Shown in pieces: positions 13,301 to 24,711 of a DNA stretch of 64,000 bases. Every line of letters begins with the position of its first letter. Position 1 is the first letter of the stretch. Under the pieces are notes generated by a model. It was not told the DNA's origin, did not search any database, and saw nothing but the letters and a program-made list of their open reading frames with translations. Origin of the DNA: Lingula anatina (lineage: Eukaryota; Brachiopoda; Lingulata; Lingulida; Lingulidae); NCBI RefSeq assembly GCF_001039355.2, contig NW_019776007.1, forward strand, positions 76,289 to 140,288. Direction: 5' to 3'. The position numbers and the translations under genes are program-made.

Positions 13301-16300
13301 AAAATATAGGCTTGATTGTTTATAATAATTGAACAGATAAAAGACATTACGATGGTTATTTATGTTACAGCGTTGACGAAAACTGGGAAATGGTCGTAAT
13401 ATTAGATAGCAACACTAAAAGCACAGAAGAAAGTACAACAATGAAATGATCTCATTATAAGCTGGCTTTGGTCAATTATGCCTATGCCCATTTGTTGAAA
13501 ATGCAGTGAAATATCAGAGTTAGTTTGAGAAACATTTGACGATGTATGTAGGTAATCTGTTGAGTAACATTTGATTGAGAAATAGCTCCGTATTTCCAAG
13601 AAAATTTTCCCTCTGGTAATTATACCTCCCTCTGCAAAAGTGTTGCATATAGGCGGTTGTTTGGTGGATATTACAATATACCACTTAAGTTATGACAAAG
13701 GGTAGAGTCGAGAAATAAATAAAGAGATGCTTAAGCTACAACAATTAAATTTACCAGTTGCATTTACAGCATGATTGTTTGAAGTCCTAATGTAAAGTGG
13801 GATTTTCGTTTTATGTAATAGGGCGCCACTTAACAGTTTTCATGTTAATCGAAAATGTAGGCAGCGCAAAGGCGCCGTGTTCAAGACATTGCATTACGAT
13901 ATGAAACGAGGCCTTTTAGGAAATTAACGTGGTATCGGCAATACTAAATTGAAGTCACCTCTTATGCTCCCCATACCCATTTTTGCCTAGACGACGTCGA
14001 CCCGTGAAAATTGATGGATTCCCGAGAGATCGTCGCCAATTAACGCACCATGATCCCGTGCCAGAGCGGAAATATGGTATAATACATAAACCTTGTGCCA
14101 CTTTAATAGGATGCATTTTATGAGATATTTTACTCTTTTTTGGGGGATTATTCCTGAACGGTACAGGTTAGCACATAAATATAGCTCATTAACCCTTTCT
14201 TTTTTTCAGAAATACATCATTTGTTTTTTGTCTATCTGTCCAGAATAATTGAGTGATTATTCAAGGGGTTGTTGTCAAACGTTGTGTCTTAAAAAACTGT
14301 AATTGAGAGACTTATTTTATGCAGCGGTCATAAGGTAAAAGTTCCAATAATTAAGCACCCACTAGAATGGCTTTCAGTGGATTACATGAAGGATTGTTTC
14401 GGGTTTTTTATATATTATTCCTATCAGGGCACTTTCAATCAAATAAATTCACGGAATCGTCCTATGCGAGACCATTTCTAAGAAATTCTAGTTAATTGTG
14501 TCATTTTGTTTCTTGAATATAGGATGAAATCGACTTTGAAAAATACTGGAACCCGAAACTGTTCGTAGAAAACACTGTTGGTGACCCCAAGGAGGTTCGG
14601 TGGCGCACTCTAGCGTTCTCTTCTGAAGGGGACGCCTTCATCTGCGAAAATCAAAGGCTCAAGGGGACATTCGTAGAAAATTTAGAATTGAACGATTTCC
14701 CCTTTGATGTTCAGGTAAGTGACGCCGCTGGCGTGATAAGACCTTAAAGACAATTGCCTTGCATGCGTCAACATGTATTTTTTTTGTATCTGAAGGTATG
14801 TTTGATATAGAATGACACATGAGGCTTATTAAGTACTTAACTAGTGAATAGTAATCAATCATACGGCGCTAGAGGGGTACTAGTTTCACTTTGACTTCCA
14901 CGTTGAGCTCATTTGGTGCTAGATTTACTGAACAGCTGTATATGAGTTCAAAGTAACTTCAAACAAGTCGTTTTTATTTTATTTATGACCTTGTAAAATG
15001 ACATATTTGTCAGCAGAAGTTATGAAAATACAAAGAAGATAGATCCAAACATTGGTTTTTAGATGAAAGCTTTGTAAAATATTTTGGATATGGTATGGAA
15101 AGGGGGGTGGATATGGATGAAAAAATTGCCAACATGTCCACAAAACTCTAGTAAAGGTCTTACCCGCTTTGTATGCGGTTAATGATATGCTTTTGTCTTT
15201 TCAGAAATAAATAACCTAAATGCAAATACATGTAAACTTCAGTTAAAGCCCACATTGATATCAACATACTACAAATCCTTCAGAAGGTAGTGGCTAGATA
15301 CACTTCAAACCAAGTACCTACTTTGGTACTTAATCATAGTTAGATATACCTCGTATTAAGTACCTACTTTGGTAAACTTTCAGGATCTGACCGTGACGGT
15401 GACTTCAGAGAGACCGGCCTCGGAGCTCAACCTCATTGAGGACCGTATGGAGCTCCACCGTGTCTATAAACAATCGTTCATTGACGAACAGGAGTGGAGT
15501 TTATACAAACATTTAGAGTCTGAAAGCAAATTTTTAGCCGAACCGCATGGGGACCCATCGGTAAAAAGAGTGTTGTTATCAGTTAAATGCCGGGCAGCAA
15601 GGCGACCTTGGTTTTTCGTTTGGAATATATTTCTTGTTACGGTGAGTACAGTTACGGACGGTTTACCTTTATTCTGACCATTAATTTTGTTATATTACGT
15701 ATTTGCCATTCATACATTTTATTTGTATTTTACATGAAAAGGCTGGAGAACATGACTTATTACTTACATATTTAAAACATTGATTATCGTTAATAGACAG
15801 GTGCGCATTGGAAGCACATGTCAAAGACATATCACTATTATAGCGTAGAGTCTAAATGCACCTGCTGCCGGAATAATGCACTTCTAGTCTGTTATTGTGC
15901 AATTCATCAGTAATTTGCTTAAGCAAAGTTTTAAATATCTATGAAAGGCGACCCGAATGGGTCAATAAAAATCTTGTTTTACTTTTAAAAAATGCTTGAT
16001 CTGCACGCCAGAGATAAATTAAAATCGATTACTCTGTCTATAACAGTTTTAAACAACTCACCTCGCTGCAAGACCAAAACGGAAGTAGATAGGATTTCAC
16101 AAGGAGAACGGCACTATACGATTTATGCTCTACATGTATGTGTATGTTTGCACTTTTCATCAATGGACATTTACTGTATATGTAAGTCAATTCGTCACAC
16201 TTTCTACAATGGAGGAAGGGATACCCTAAGAGGGAGAGGGCACAAATATCAGCCGTATTTTCTGTGGTATGAAACAATCTGCCTCTCTCTGAACCGACCA

Positions 16301-19300
16301 TTTGGTGCCAGAAACTCCGGCAACGAACATCTTTAATATATTGCCTTATTGGTAATGAGAAGAAACCAACAGTCAAGGTATTGAAATTCCAAAACATTAC
16401 TTTTTAGAAGTCTGTTTACGTGGCGAATGTTTCAATATTACATGGTACTATGAGTTAATCATAGCAGTTAGGGGATTCACTCTTTTCTTGGGCTAAATCC
16501 TGTTTCGATCTCAGTGCTGACTTTATAAACATGGGTCGGAATTACGAACAAACCCTGTGCGACAGGAATGAAAGCCCTAGGGATGGAGGTCTAGGTCCTT
16601 ATCTGATAAGTACAGGTTAGGGTAAACCGGAAGTATCGGGGTTGGTATATGGGACGAATGTCACCTACTGCACAAAATAAAAGGAAACGGGGTTACAATA
16701 AATGAACTGCCAACCCTGTCACATATAGAAGACACCACTTTATGATTGAAGTGATAAGTTCAGAAGTATGGCATTTTAATAGCTGAGTGAAATATCAAAT
16801 CGCTGTTAGTGTACCATGGTTAAAACTAAACAGACTCCATAACCTGAAAGCAGTACCTTCAAATACTGCAGCGGGCTGATGTACTTTGACGTTGTCGGCG
16901 TATTTGCACGCATACTCGGTATAGAAACCTGACGGAATAAAAAAGATGCATCTTAATATATAACTGTTGCTAGAACTAACACCGCTAAGAGAGAATTGCT
17001 ATTTTTGATTGATTTCCAAATGCTTATTCATTGAATTGTTGGATACAGCAAGTTTGATAATTGTTGGGGGAGGGAAACTTAATTAATTCACTTTTTGCAG
17101 AGGAACTATACAGAAGCCAAAAGTGCTACCCAGCTGCGGACTTGTTTTGAATTTTGACCTACCCTAACCCGTGCAAAAAGGTTTTGTTTATGTTTACCTG
17201 TGAGGATAATAACAGAGAACAAATACACCTAGTAAAACATTAATGGGAAAAATGGCACCTTCAGTGGTATTTTGCGGTTTACAGACTAAACACCTATCAT
17301 CCAGGTACGGTAGATATAGATATTGTATGGCACAGCAATATGAATATACGTGGACTCATAACTATTGCTGGCATATTTGGTCTTCCATATTAACACCTGT
17401 GGCATCTGCGTGTTGTTTTACAAAGTTGTTTTAGACAAACGTCTCGTAGACTTTCTTTATGTGAATCACTCTGAGAGGATATTGCGCTCTTGGTTGTATT
17501 AATCATGAGCGGTTATTTGATTTATGACGCTTTGTATTAAACGAGGGGATCTGGAGATGAATAAACTGCACACCTGTTCTATCAGAGGTCAAAGAAAGTC
17601 ACAGCGGTGCGATATTGGGCGAGATAAAACTTAACAGGGATAAAAAAATGTTTTCATAACCAAAGGGGAAACTGCAAACAAATACGAGGCGGACGGCCAG
17701 ACAGGCAGGCAATGAGCCATTTTCACGCTGTTATAAAATCCATAGCTTTTCCCCATAATTATCTTACGTCACTTCCTGATTTTCTGTTTCAGTTCCTGTT
17801 CTGCAGTTTGTCGTTTGCTACCTTCTCAGTGGAGTATAATCTACCACAGAACCGTCTACAGCTGTCATTTACCTTGGTGTTAACGGCGGTCGCTTTCAAG
17901 TTTGTCATCAACCAAAGTTTACCACGTGTGTCCTACCTAACATACTTAGTAAGTAGCATAAGCACTGTGGCAGTTGAGTATATTTAGATATTAATCTGTA
18001 GTGCATTTATTGTCTTTAAACAATGAAGATAAACATTTCTCAAGAGTTATGATTATGTATTTTAGTTGTCCCTTTGTCAAGTATGCAGTATGTGCAAATT
18101 TAAGTTTGATACCTCTTTGTTTTAATTCATTTTTTGCTGAAGTGTTTCATCTTTACTCCAGTTATATTCAGTGCATATATATATACGTAAACAATATATT
18201 ATTTTTTATCCATCTGTATATTATTATCATTTTGATATCTCCCTGTTTCTTTTACCTTTCTTTGCTAAATATTGTTATCATGTACTAACTTATTTCACTC
18301 AATATTTGGACATATCGACTAGTTTATCCTTATTTAGTTATCATGGACAAATGTCTCCTTATTTGGACATATGGCTTCTTCTTTATCCTGATTGGTTAGC
18401 CCTGGGACAAATATCCCCATATTTGGACACATATCTACTATTTTGTCCTTATTTTGTTTATCTTAGGACAAATATCTCCATATTTGGACATATGTCCAGT
18501 AGCTTACATCCATTTGGTTAATCTTAGGACAAATATCTCCTGGGTTCTATGTGCCAGCTGGCCATCGTCTGCGCGTGGCATTCCATAGTCGCTAAGATCG
18601 ACAGCAAACATGATGCGAAAGTTGCAGAACTGGTGTTTCTCACCGCCTTAGCCGTCATCTATATTGGATTCAATGCCGGGATTTGCTTTCACATTTATGC
18701 ATTTGTAAGTATGGAATTTATTGGTGTGTCCAGTGAATAAAACCTACTTCAAAATTACCATTTATTCGACAGTCAGTGTTTAAACAGCGCGTGTAAAAAG
18801 TATCGTAAAGTAAGGTCCAAGTATTTGAGTTAAATCTATAGATAATTACCTATAAAGTGCAAGAACTATTGTCTTGCCTTTTGCCTCAATGGTGAAATAG
18901 ATAAAATGCGACAAGGATCATAAAGGGTTGGAAGGAGCTTATGAAAGAGTCAGGAGGTATGTATTGATGCGAATATGAAGGGTGCCACAAAAGCGTATAG
19001 TTTATAGTTCCAAATTGCAAAATGAAGTTGTGTTTATATGCAATTATCTCATCCCATGAGATAATAACAATACAAAATCTAAGTAAACATTGCTTTATAG
19101 ATTCATTTAGTCTTTTTTTCTGTTATTAAAGGCGCTTTTGTTACAAAAGTGCAACCCCTGCGTGAAACGTGCAATCCAAAAATAGTGCGCGCGCAACCTT
19201 CCATGTCGGGCAACCTAGATCTGTTATCGTGACTTTTCCTCACCTCTTACCTGCAAAAATTAGTTCAGCATGTTGTGTGAACACAGCTTATCGTATGTAT

Positions 19301-22300
19301 TGGCTGTGTATGCTGTGCGCTGGCGGATCCAGGTTGTCAGTCATGGGAGGGGGGAATTAGACTTTGCTCCTTCGCTCTCGACCCCGTCCCTGGATCCGAA
19401 GGTAAGAATTTTGGCACGCCTGCCTTGGATTGGATTCACAGCGCACAAATAAACCTCTTTTCATGATTTCCACGTGGAGCTGGGCAAAGGAGGTATTCAG
19501 AACGACGTTACTTAAACGTCTATAATTGTATCCTACTAAAAATAGTCAAACGGTATTTCGTAATTTTATATTTTTAGTTTTTTTAGTCGTTACCAAATAT
19601 TATGTTTTGATGTTTACAAATTATCAAGTGATTGTGCCTGTGTTTTTCTTTTATATTTCTTTGTACGTAATGAAGAAAACGTTTATTCAGTTTTGAAATT
19701 CAAATAATGTATATATTATTACATATTTCATGAAAAACCCCTAGGTCGTTTGATGGTGCAACTTTTTTGTTATGTTCTGCATATATCTCTCTTAATTGGT
19801 CGATTTGACGTATAGTAGAGGAAACCAACCAATCAAACGAGAGAGATAACCCGCACAAAAACGAAGTAGATACTCCAGCGCAGTAGACTACTGCAATCAT
19901 ACTGCAAACATGCTTCAAATCTGCTTCGAAGTGGGAGCTAATTAGCATATTTGAAACATGCTTCTATCATGCTGCTAATCTACTGCATTAATGCTCCTCC
20001 TCTGTACAACCCTATGTAATTTTTGAAGTAGAATTGCAGTAGACTATACTGCATTTCTACTGCAAATATGCTCCACACCTCTACTGCGTTAATGCTTCTT
20101 TGCTACTTCGATACTACTGCATTTTCGTGCGGGAATGCGCAAGCGCCATTTTTTTTTTGGTTCCGGTTTCAGTTCCATCAGCGCCTTTGATCTCTAATTG
20201 TGACCTCTTCCGTCTACTCCAGGCTTGCAAAAGACGAAGAATTATGAAGCAGAAAGACAGAGAATACATGGTAGGTGCCTTGATCGCACAACTTCATGGA
20301 AAACCTTTTACAGACTTCTTAAGTAACCATCCAAGGAATACATAGGCATGTATAAAAGTACGAAGGATAGCTATTTTGTAAATACGTGTACTTTTTAACT
20401 TATATAACTTTTCGTTATCACTATCGTATATTTGTAACAAAAACTTAACTTACACCCTTACTCATAATCTAAAACTAAGATACATCTGTCTGCTTCTTAA
20501 CTAAACTAACACCCCTTCAAGTTCCTCTTATCCTTGCGATACTCTTAAAAAAGACTGGCACTGATAAAAAAAAAACAAGAAGGTGAATTGCGTTGCCAAA
20601 AATATGATGACGAATCAAATTTAACGTTACATTAATGCTAGTAATACGGCAATAATCTGGCAAAGGCTTTGGTGCGCCAAAGCAAAAAAAGTGAGGAATT
20701 TTACTTTGTTGTGGACAGTACCTACCCTGAGCTTTATGGGTCGGTTTCAGAAAACGGCCATAGCCTGAAAATTGGTCTTACCTTTTTGGAAAAATTTAAG
20801 TCAACTTTAGTTCAATATAAATCCAAAGTTGTTCGCTTAAATGAGCTAAGTGTTGGTCTGGAACAGTTACCATGCACGTCGCGTATAAAACAGGTACAAG
20901 TTTTCATTTACTGAGACTACTGCCGATTTACATTAAGTCAAAGATTTGGTCTTTTAAAAATTTAAAAATTCAGACCAAATTTTAGACTATATCTATTTCA
21001 TGAAACCGATCCAGTCAGTTGATATTATATCGAAAGATATTGAGAAAGACGAAGTGAAACCGCTTTGAAATCCTACATATTGGCCACCCGTGCTTAATAA
21101 AATTGATACCATAAAATTATATACCGGAAACCGTTTGAGACATCCACCCTCGTTTCCCTTCAGCTTGACATTATTCACAATGGTCCTTTAAAAGACTCTA
21201 CCGGTGACAGATTGATGTATCCGCCCTATTCCTTTATAGCTTGCCAATATTCACAGTGAATGTTCTTTTATTTTTAAGTGAGAACCGCTAACTACGCTAC
21301 CAAAATGTAGTCCATGTCATATAAAAATGCATTTGTATTATTACGCAATTTACATTTTTTTATGTTTTAGTTATTACAGATCAGTCGTTGATAAGGTTGG
21401 ACCATACTCAATGTGTTTGCTTTATGTTAGTTAATTTATTGCACTTTTTGAAACTATGTTAGTAGCATATTGGTTGAGGTATAGCTAGCTTATAGATACA
21501 AACTAACGCACCTTTAGTATGCAGATAGTATTCGTTGATAGTCAGAATATCACACACTTTACAGGCCTTTTTACATCGAGCAGTATAATTAAGTGATAAA
21601 GTTGTATCGGTACACTTGATAGATTTACAACTCAATAGCCCGGCCGTTACGTAAAAGTCCCCCACGCGCACCTGACACAGCCTGCAAATCAACTTCTGAC
21701 GGCGCGAATTTGTGAAAGCAAGGAAAAGGCCTGCACCGTACCGTAATAAGCGTAATTAATATGTAGCGTAATTGCATGAACTACGATCCTCAAAGAGTAG
21801 TGGTAAAGTTAATTCGCTGCAGTATAACGCTCCATGTGGAAAAGGCCTACGTGAAAATTAAAATACTATTTAACAGAAGCTAGAAAAGAAAGTTATGAAA
21901 GGCATCTGATGCATTGTACCTGAACGTTACGCGATTCTATCCCGTTTAAAACTGATAAACGTTGAAATAAAAAGCGATGACATTAAGATTTATATTACAT
22001 AGTATAAAAGTATTTGAGATTCTTGCAAAAGGAATATGAAATTAGAAAGATAGAGGGAAATTTGGATGAGAGTTAAATTAAAGTTAGATTTTATATCAGA
22101 AGTCTTTAATCACTGAACGTCAATTAACCTTATTTATGAAAGGCAGAATAACCGTGGTTTTAATTATAATTTATGACTAACTGAACACGTTAAAATGGAT
22201 GATTTCTATTCTAAATTGTATGAATAGCGACCCTGTCGGTCAACAATAATTTGGAAAAAAATTGTCTGATGTGGTAAACGTACAATCCTTTGAAAGCAGT

Positions 22301-24711
22301 TTTTAACTCCGTGCATGAGCACACACTACTAAATGTATTCATGATATGGATTTGCACCCCTCTCTCCCCACCCACGCAACGAAAATGTTTATCTGTTGTA
22401 GTGTTTTAAGGCCTATTGTGTTTTAAGAGCATGACAACTCCCAAATGATCGTCCCATAAATATTTGTTTTAAACATTGAATTAGTTGATTTTAAAGGGGT
22501 CAGTCAATGCTAACTATGCTTTGAACTTTGTATAATGGACGTAACAATGGTCAAAATGGAGATAATTTTGCATCGCAAGTTTTAGTCACAAATGCAGCAT
22601 TTGCTAAGGGGTTGTTGGATGCCAATAGTATACACAAGCCGAGTTACCAACGTATGTAACACTATTACAGTTTTTTAAACATAGTAAATTCACAGTTGAA
22701 AATACAAAATGCAAGTTCCATGACTACAGATTTATAAATCCTAACATACCGATCACTATGTTTATCTTCCCTTCTTTGTTTTCTTTACAAAATATGTTGA
22801 TTTGTTTGACAAGACTGTGTTTTAGAATACCAGCCCGTTGCTATCCCCTAAAATAAATTTCACAGCTTTAGCAGTTTCGAAACGCATGATTGGTATTGAA
22901 CAGTGAACAGTATGATTTGTCATAGCCCTTTAACCAATTTTGAAAAGTGAAGTAGCACTAACATTCGATCAAAACTAACGCTTTAAATATCTATTCAAAA
23001 TTAATTCCTTAGATTCAATCTAGTACCCCTTTTTTAAAGCTAATTTATGAGCATTTTCTGTAAAAATATCTACAACATATACAGCAACACCAACTAAAGA
23101 ATAAAAGTAGAACACCATGAGTTTTTCATGTTGAAAACATAATCCTGTACATGAAATATTTTGCCTCTCGTAGGTCAAGAATTTTCTACGTAATATGCAC
23201 AGGTAAGCAGGACTTGACGCAAGTTTGCATGACGTCACAACCTGCATGACGTCACCAATCGGTTGGGCTTTCTTCAGTTATGGTTATTTTAGTATTTTTA
23301 TTTCACATTTATTATGATTATTTATTTCTGCAGTTTAATTTTAGTTTTGTGGCAAACTGGCTTACAGAACATGTTCATACACACGGCAGACTTAACTTTA
23401 ACAAAGCATGTCTAGGTTTGACGGGCTACGAGTGGATCCAAGTTTCCAAGCATGAAAAAAGTGTTTCTTTAATAATTGATCGAAATTCAAGCCCATGTAA
23501 TGAATTCGTTCTTTCAAGCAATATTCTAATTGACACGTTTTTCCAAACTCACCTTATTTATTTGGCTTTTTGTTGAGCTCACACTTGGTTGGCTTCATGA
23601 TGACAAAGTTTATACCCAACGCTGTGCTGTGCAGTTTGAATAAGATATACCATAGAAAACGAACGATCCTCACTTGCAGTATTTTCATTATATAGGATAT
23701 AGTCTGATACGCAATTCACTTCCATGAACATCAAATACAGGCATAACACTAATTGTCTTGGTAAACAGCTTGATTTAAATCTATGCCAATATTCTTTATT
23801 TTCTTCGAGAACTTTTTCTCCGCCCTTTAATAGTAGTGTACAAGTTATTGCTCTGTATGTTAAGCTATGTAAGTTAAGAGGCATGCCTTACATTTGCGCA
23901 CTTTACGCAATTGCTATAGGAAAATATGCAAAAATTATATGTAGAGAGCCTGACTTTAGTAAGGATATTGTGATATGCTGGATAATTATCTTGGTAAAGG
24001 GTGAAATAAAGTGTAAAAGATATTGATTGAAGAGTTCATCGTGCCATTTTCCTCGTGAAAAAAAAAATGGTCTGTAGCGTATTCAATGAAATAAACACTC
24101 ATGGCCATGCGTTCAAAGGCACTGTTTGCATGACAAACTATATATATATATATATAACTTTTTGGCTGTTAAAAGATGAAAACCCCTTAATTTTGGATGT
24201 GCGTATCTATATAAAGAATTTGGTGTTCTAATGAAAAACACCGCGTGGCTAATGTAATGCCCATTGGCTTGGTGAAGTTTAATTTCCCTTGGCGTGTGAC
24301 ATTGGATAACTAAGGAATATGAAGTTTTTTTGTGCATGGTTTCCAGTATCAAAGTTGCGGTGTAACACCACCCCCTGGAGGCAAGTTGTGGTGCATTTTT
24401 ACTCTATAAAACTCTTGCAGCATTCCTCACGTTCACAAAACTAGGTTTATTGCAGTGAAATGCACATGCCTTCCCATCGCTACAAAATAACGTCTGAAAC
24501 ATAAATTCTGAATAATTTGAAACTTTGTGATTTTGAATAACACTTTCTTTTCTTGTATTTCCCACAGGAGAGTGTTGCCCGCCACCAATTATCAAAGCAG
24601 TACTCTTCAAGCTCCGCCAGCGGGGGGCACGCCATCCACCCCCCAGATATCACCGCAAACTCCCACAACAGGACACCGCCAGGCGGGGCCAAGCATCCTT
24701 CATTCGTGTAG
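10119..24711 (+). CDS. Cys-less pentameric ligand-gated ion channel subunit (8 exons)
   Basis: Exons: 10119-10313, 10932-11081, 14523-14714, 15384-15641, 17793-17948, 18528-18704, 20223-20270, 24568-24711. All introns are GT-AG and phase 0, giving 439 residues. Seen in the translation: the pLGIC beta-strand start GEIDTLKEQF (exon 2), a loop-A motif WNP (124-126), the FPFD of the Cys-loop (174-177), M1 (about 255-280), M2 from R286 (0') to L308-P309, M3 starting DKYLL (318), a linker of about 10 residues, and M4 (about 352-376). The two Cys-loop cysteine positions are E167 and L181, so the disulphide is absent. Knowledge: Cys-less animal pLGICs and prokaryotic GLIC/ELIC share the missing disulphide and short M3-M4 loop. 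Ligand and ion selectivity are unknown. A plasma-membrane, oligomeric receptor is inferred. Exon 1 and the C-terminus are uncertain (see their entries). No close family name should be assigned without a search. Confidence 0.85.
10819..10854. repeat. Perfect 36-bp palindrome
   Basis: CATGGACCTAATGAGAGA is followed immediately by its exact reverse complement, with no spacer. It ends 77 bp before exon 2 of the channel gene, inside intron 1. Confidence 0.97.
10932..11081 (+). CDS. pLGIC exon 2 (start of extracellular domain)
   Basis: A strong polypyrimidine tract and CAG acceptor precede 50 codons starting VTVEVCVIFLKLGEID and ending ELIDE, then a GTGAGA donor. It encodes beta-1/beta-2 of the extracellular domain, including FSADVLVKAKWREPELD. 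A charged segment (DRKGKNKDELIDE) extends the beta-2 turn into exon 3. Confidence 0.9.
11082..14522 (+). other. Intron 2 of the channel gene
   Basis: 3.4 kb of AT-rich sequence with no coding block or large repeat that I can recognise. The open frames at 11788-11994 (-), 12254-12559 (-) and 12977-13222 (-) look like chance frames. Confidence 0.7.
14523..14714 (+). CDS. pLGIC exon 3 (loop A to Cys-loop core)
   Basis: 64 codons, acceptor TATAG and donor GTAAGT. It contains DFEKYWNPKLFVEN, the loop-A region in which the Trp-x-Pro core is conserved in pLGICs, and ends at FPFDVQ, the centre of the Cys-loop. The position of the first loop cysteine is Glu167. The only cysteine here is C156, outside the loop. 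The fold is kept, the disulphide is not. Confidence 0.93.
14715..15383 (+). other. Intron 3 of the channel gene
   Basis: 669 bp with no recognised feature. It ends with a near-repeat of AAGTACCTACTTTGGTA (15313 and 15359) just before the CAG acceptor. Confidence 0.7.
15384..15641 (+). CDS. pLGIC exon 4 (rest of extracellular domain, start of M1)
   Basis: 86 codons. It begins DLTVTVTSE (the second Cys-loop position is Leu181), continues through the loop B/C region (EDRMELHRVYKQSF, DEQEWSLYKHLE) to the pre-M1 strand VKRVLLSVKCRAARRP, and enters M1 at WFFVWNIFLVT. Donor GTGAGT. The proline common in M1 of most pLGICs (five residues into the NIxxP motif) is Val here. Confidence 0.93.
15642..17792 (+). 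other. Intron 4 of the channel gene
   Basis: 2.15 kb. Overlapping open frames on both strands at 15992-16397 have no recognisable domain and I take them as chance. No clear repeat was seen. Confidence 0.6.
17793..17948 (+). CDS. pLGIC exon 5 (M1 end and pore-lining M2)
   Basis: 52 codons. It completes M1 (FLFCSLSFATF), then the M1-M2 linker EYNLPQN and M2. Aligned without gaps to the family M2, R286 is 0', Q288 2', T292 6', L295 the conserved 9' leucine, K301 15', N305 19' and P309 23', followed by RVSYLTYL, the M2-M3 loop that couples binding to gating. Neither the cation-type Glu at -1' nor the anion-type Pro-Ala-Arg is present. Donor GTAAGT. Confidence 0.95.
18301..18542. repeat. Tandem ~61-bp repeat running into the exon 6 acceptor
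   Basis: GGACAAATRTCYCC recurs at 18345, 18405, 18466 and 18527 (spacing 60, 61, 61). Each of the first three is followed by ATTTGGACAYAT, and a partial unit with the same ATTTGGACATAT precedes them at 18301. The last copy is the splice acceptor plus the first 15 bases of exon 6. The copy at 18466 is also preceded by CTTAG. Confidence 0.9.
18528..18704 (+). CDS. pLGIC exon 6 (M3, very short loop, M4)
   Basis: 59 codons between CTTAG and GTAAGT. DKYLLGSMCQLAIVCAWHSI is M3, followed by the linker DSKHDAKVAE and M4 (LVFLTALAVIYIGFNAG to HIYAF). In most animal Cys-loop receptors the M3-M4 segment is a cytoplasmic domain of some 70-200 residues. Here it is about ten, and both helices share one exon. 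Confidence 0.93.
18705..20222 (+). other. Intron 6 of the channel gene
   Basis: 1.5 kb. It contains the inverted-repeat element at 19850-20133 and otherwise no recognised feature. Confidence 0.7.
19850..20133. mobile_element. MITE-like inverted-repeat element in channel intron 6
   Basis: The left end CCCGCACAAAAACGAAGTAG pairs with the right end, whose reverse complement is CCCGCACGAAAATGCAGTAG (17 of 20 match). The interior is made of recurring CTACTGCA / CTGCAAATATGCTYC motifs in both orientations, so the whole 284 bp is partly self-complementary. It has no coding capacity. No clear target-site duplication was found. Confidence 0.65.
20223..20270 (+). CDS. pLGIC exon 7 (basic segment after M4)
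   Basis: 16 codons between a CCAG acceptor and GTAGGT: ACKRRRIMKQKDREYM. Strongly basic, placed directly after M4. If the donor is not used, the frame reads on for 24 codons to a stop at 20343, giving an alternative C-terminus. Confidence 0.85.
20271..24567 (+). other. Intron 7 of the channel gene
   Basis: 4.3 kb, the largest intron of the gene. Two CRE-type sites with a CCAAT box lie at 23230-23259, and there is a short (TA)n at about 24139-24157. The open frames at 20669-20914 (+), 23280-23576 (+) and 23579-23884 (-) have no recognisable domain. Confidence 0.6.
23230..23259. promoter_or_regulatory. Two CRE sites plus CCAAT box
   Basis: TGACGTCA occurs at 23230-23237 and 23247-23254, each within GCATGACGTCAC, and CCAAT follows at 23255-23259. 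CRE and CCAAT boxes are CREB/ATF and NF-Y sites in animals. Whether this intronic cluster is an enhancer or internal promoter is inference. Confidence 0.4.
24568..24711 (+). CDS. pLGIC terminal exon 8 (frame as assembled)
   Basis: Acceptor CCCACAG. In phase with exon 7 it reads ESVARHQLSKQYSSSSASGG and on to a TAG at 24709-24711. GC-rich, codon-like sequence continues about 185 bp past that stop. The +1-shifted frame is open from before the acceptor to a TAG at 24893-24895 and encodes a Pro/Thr/Ser-rich tail ending SKPVIFT. A run of six G at 24622-24627 lies where one frame would pass to the other, so a homopolymer length error, or a real frameshift, is likely. Confidence 0.7.
   Translation, partial: ESVARHQLSKQYSSSSASGGHAIHPPDITANSHNRTPPGGAKHPSFV

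Noticed and set aside
15992-16397. 114-codon plus and 119-codon minus frames in channel intron 4
   Set aside because: They overlap each other, have no domain, no conserved splice context, and lie in an intron between exons that join in phase.
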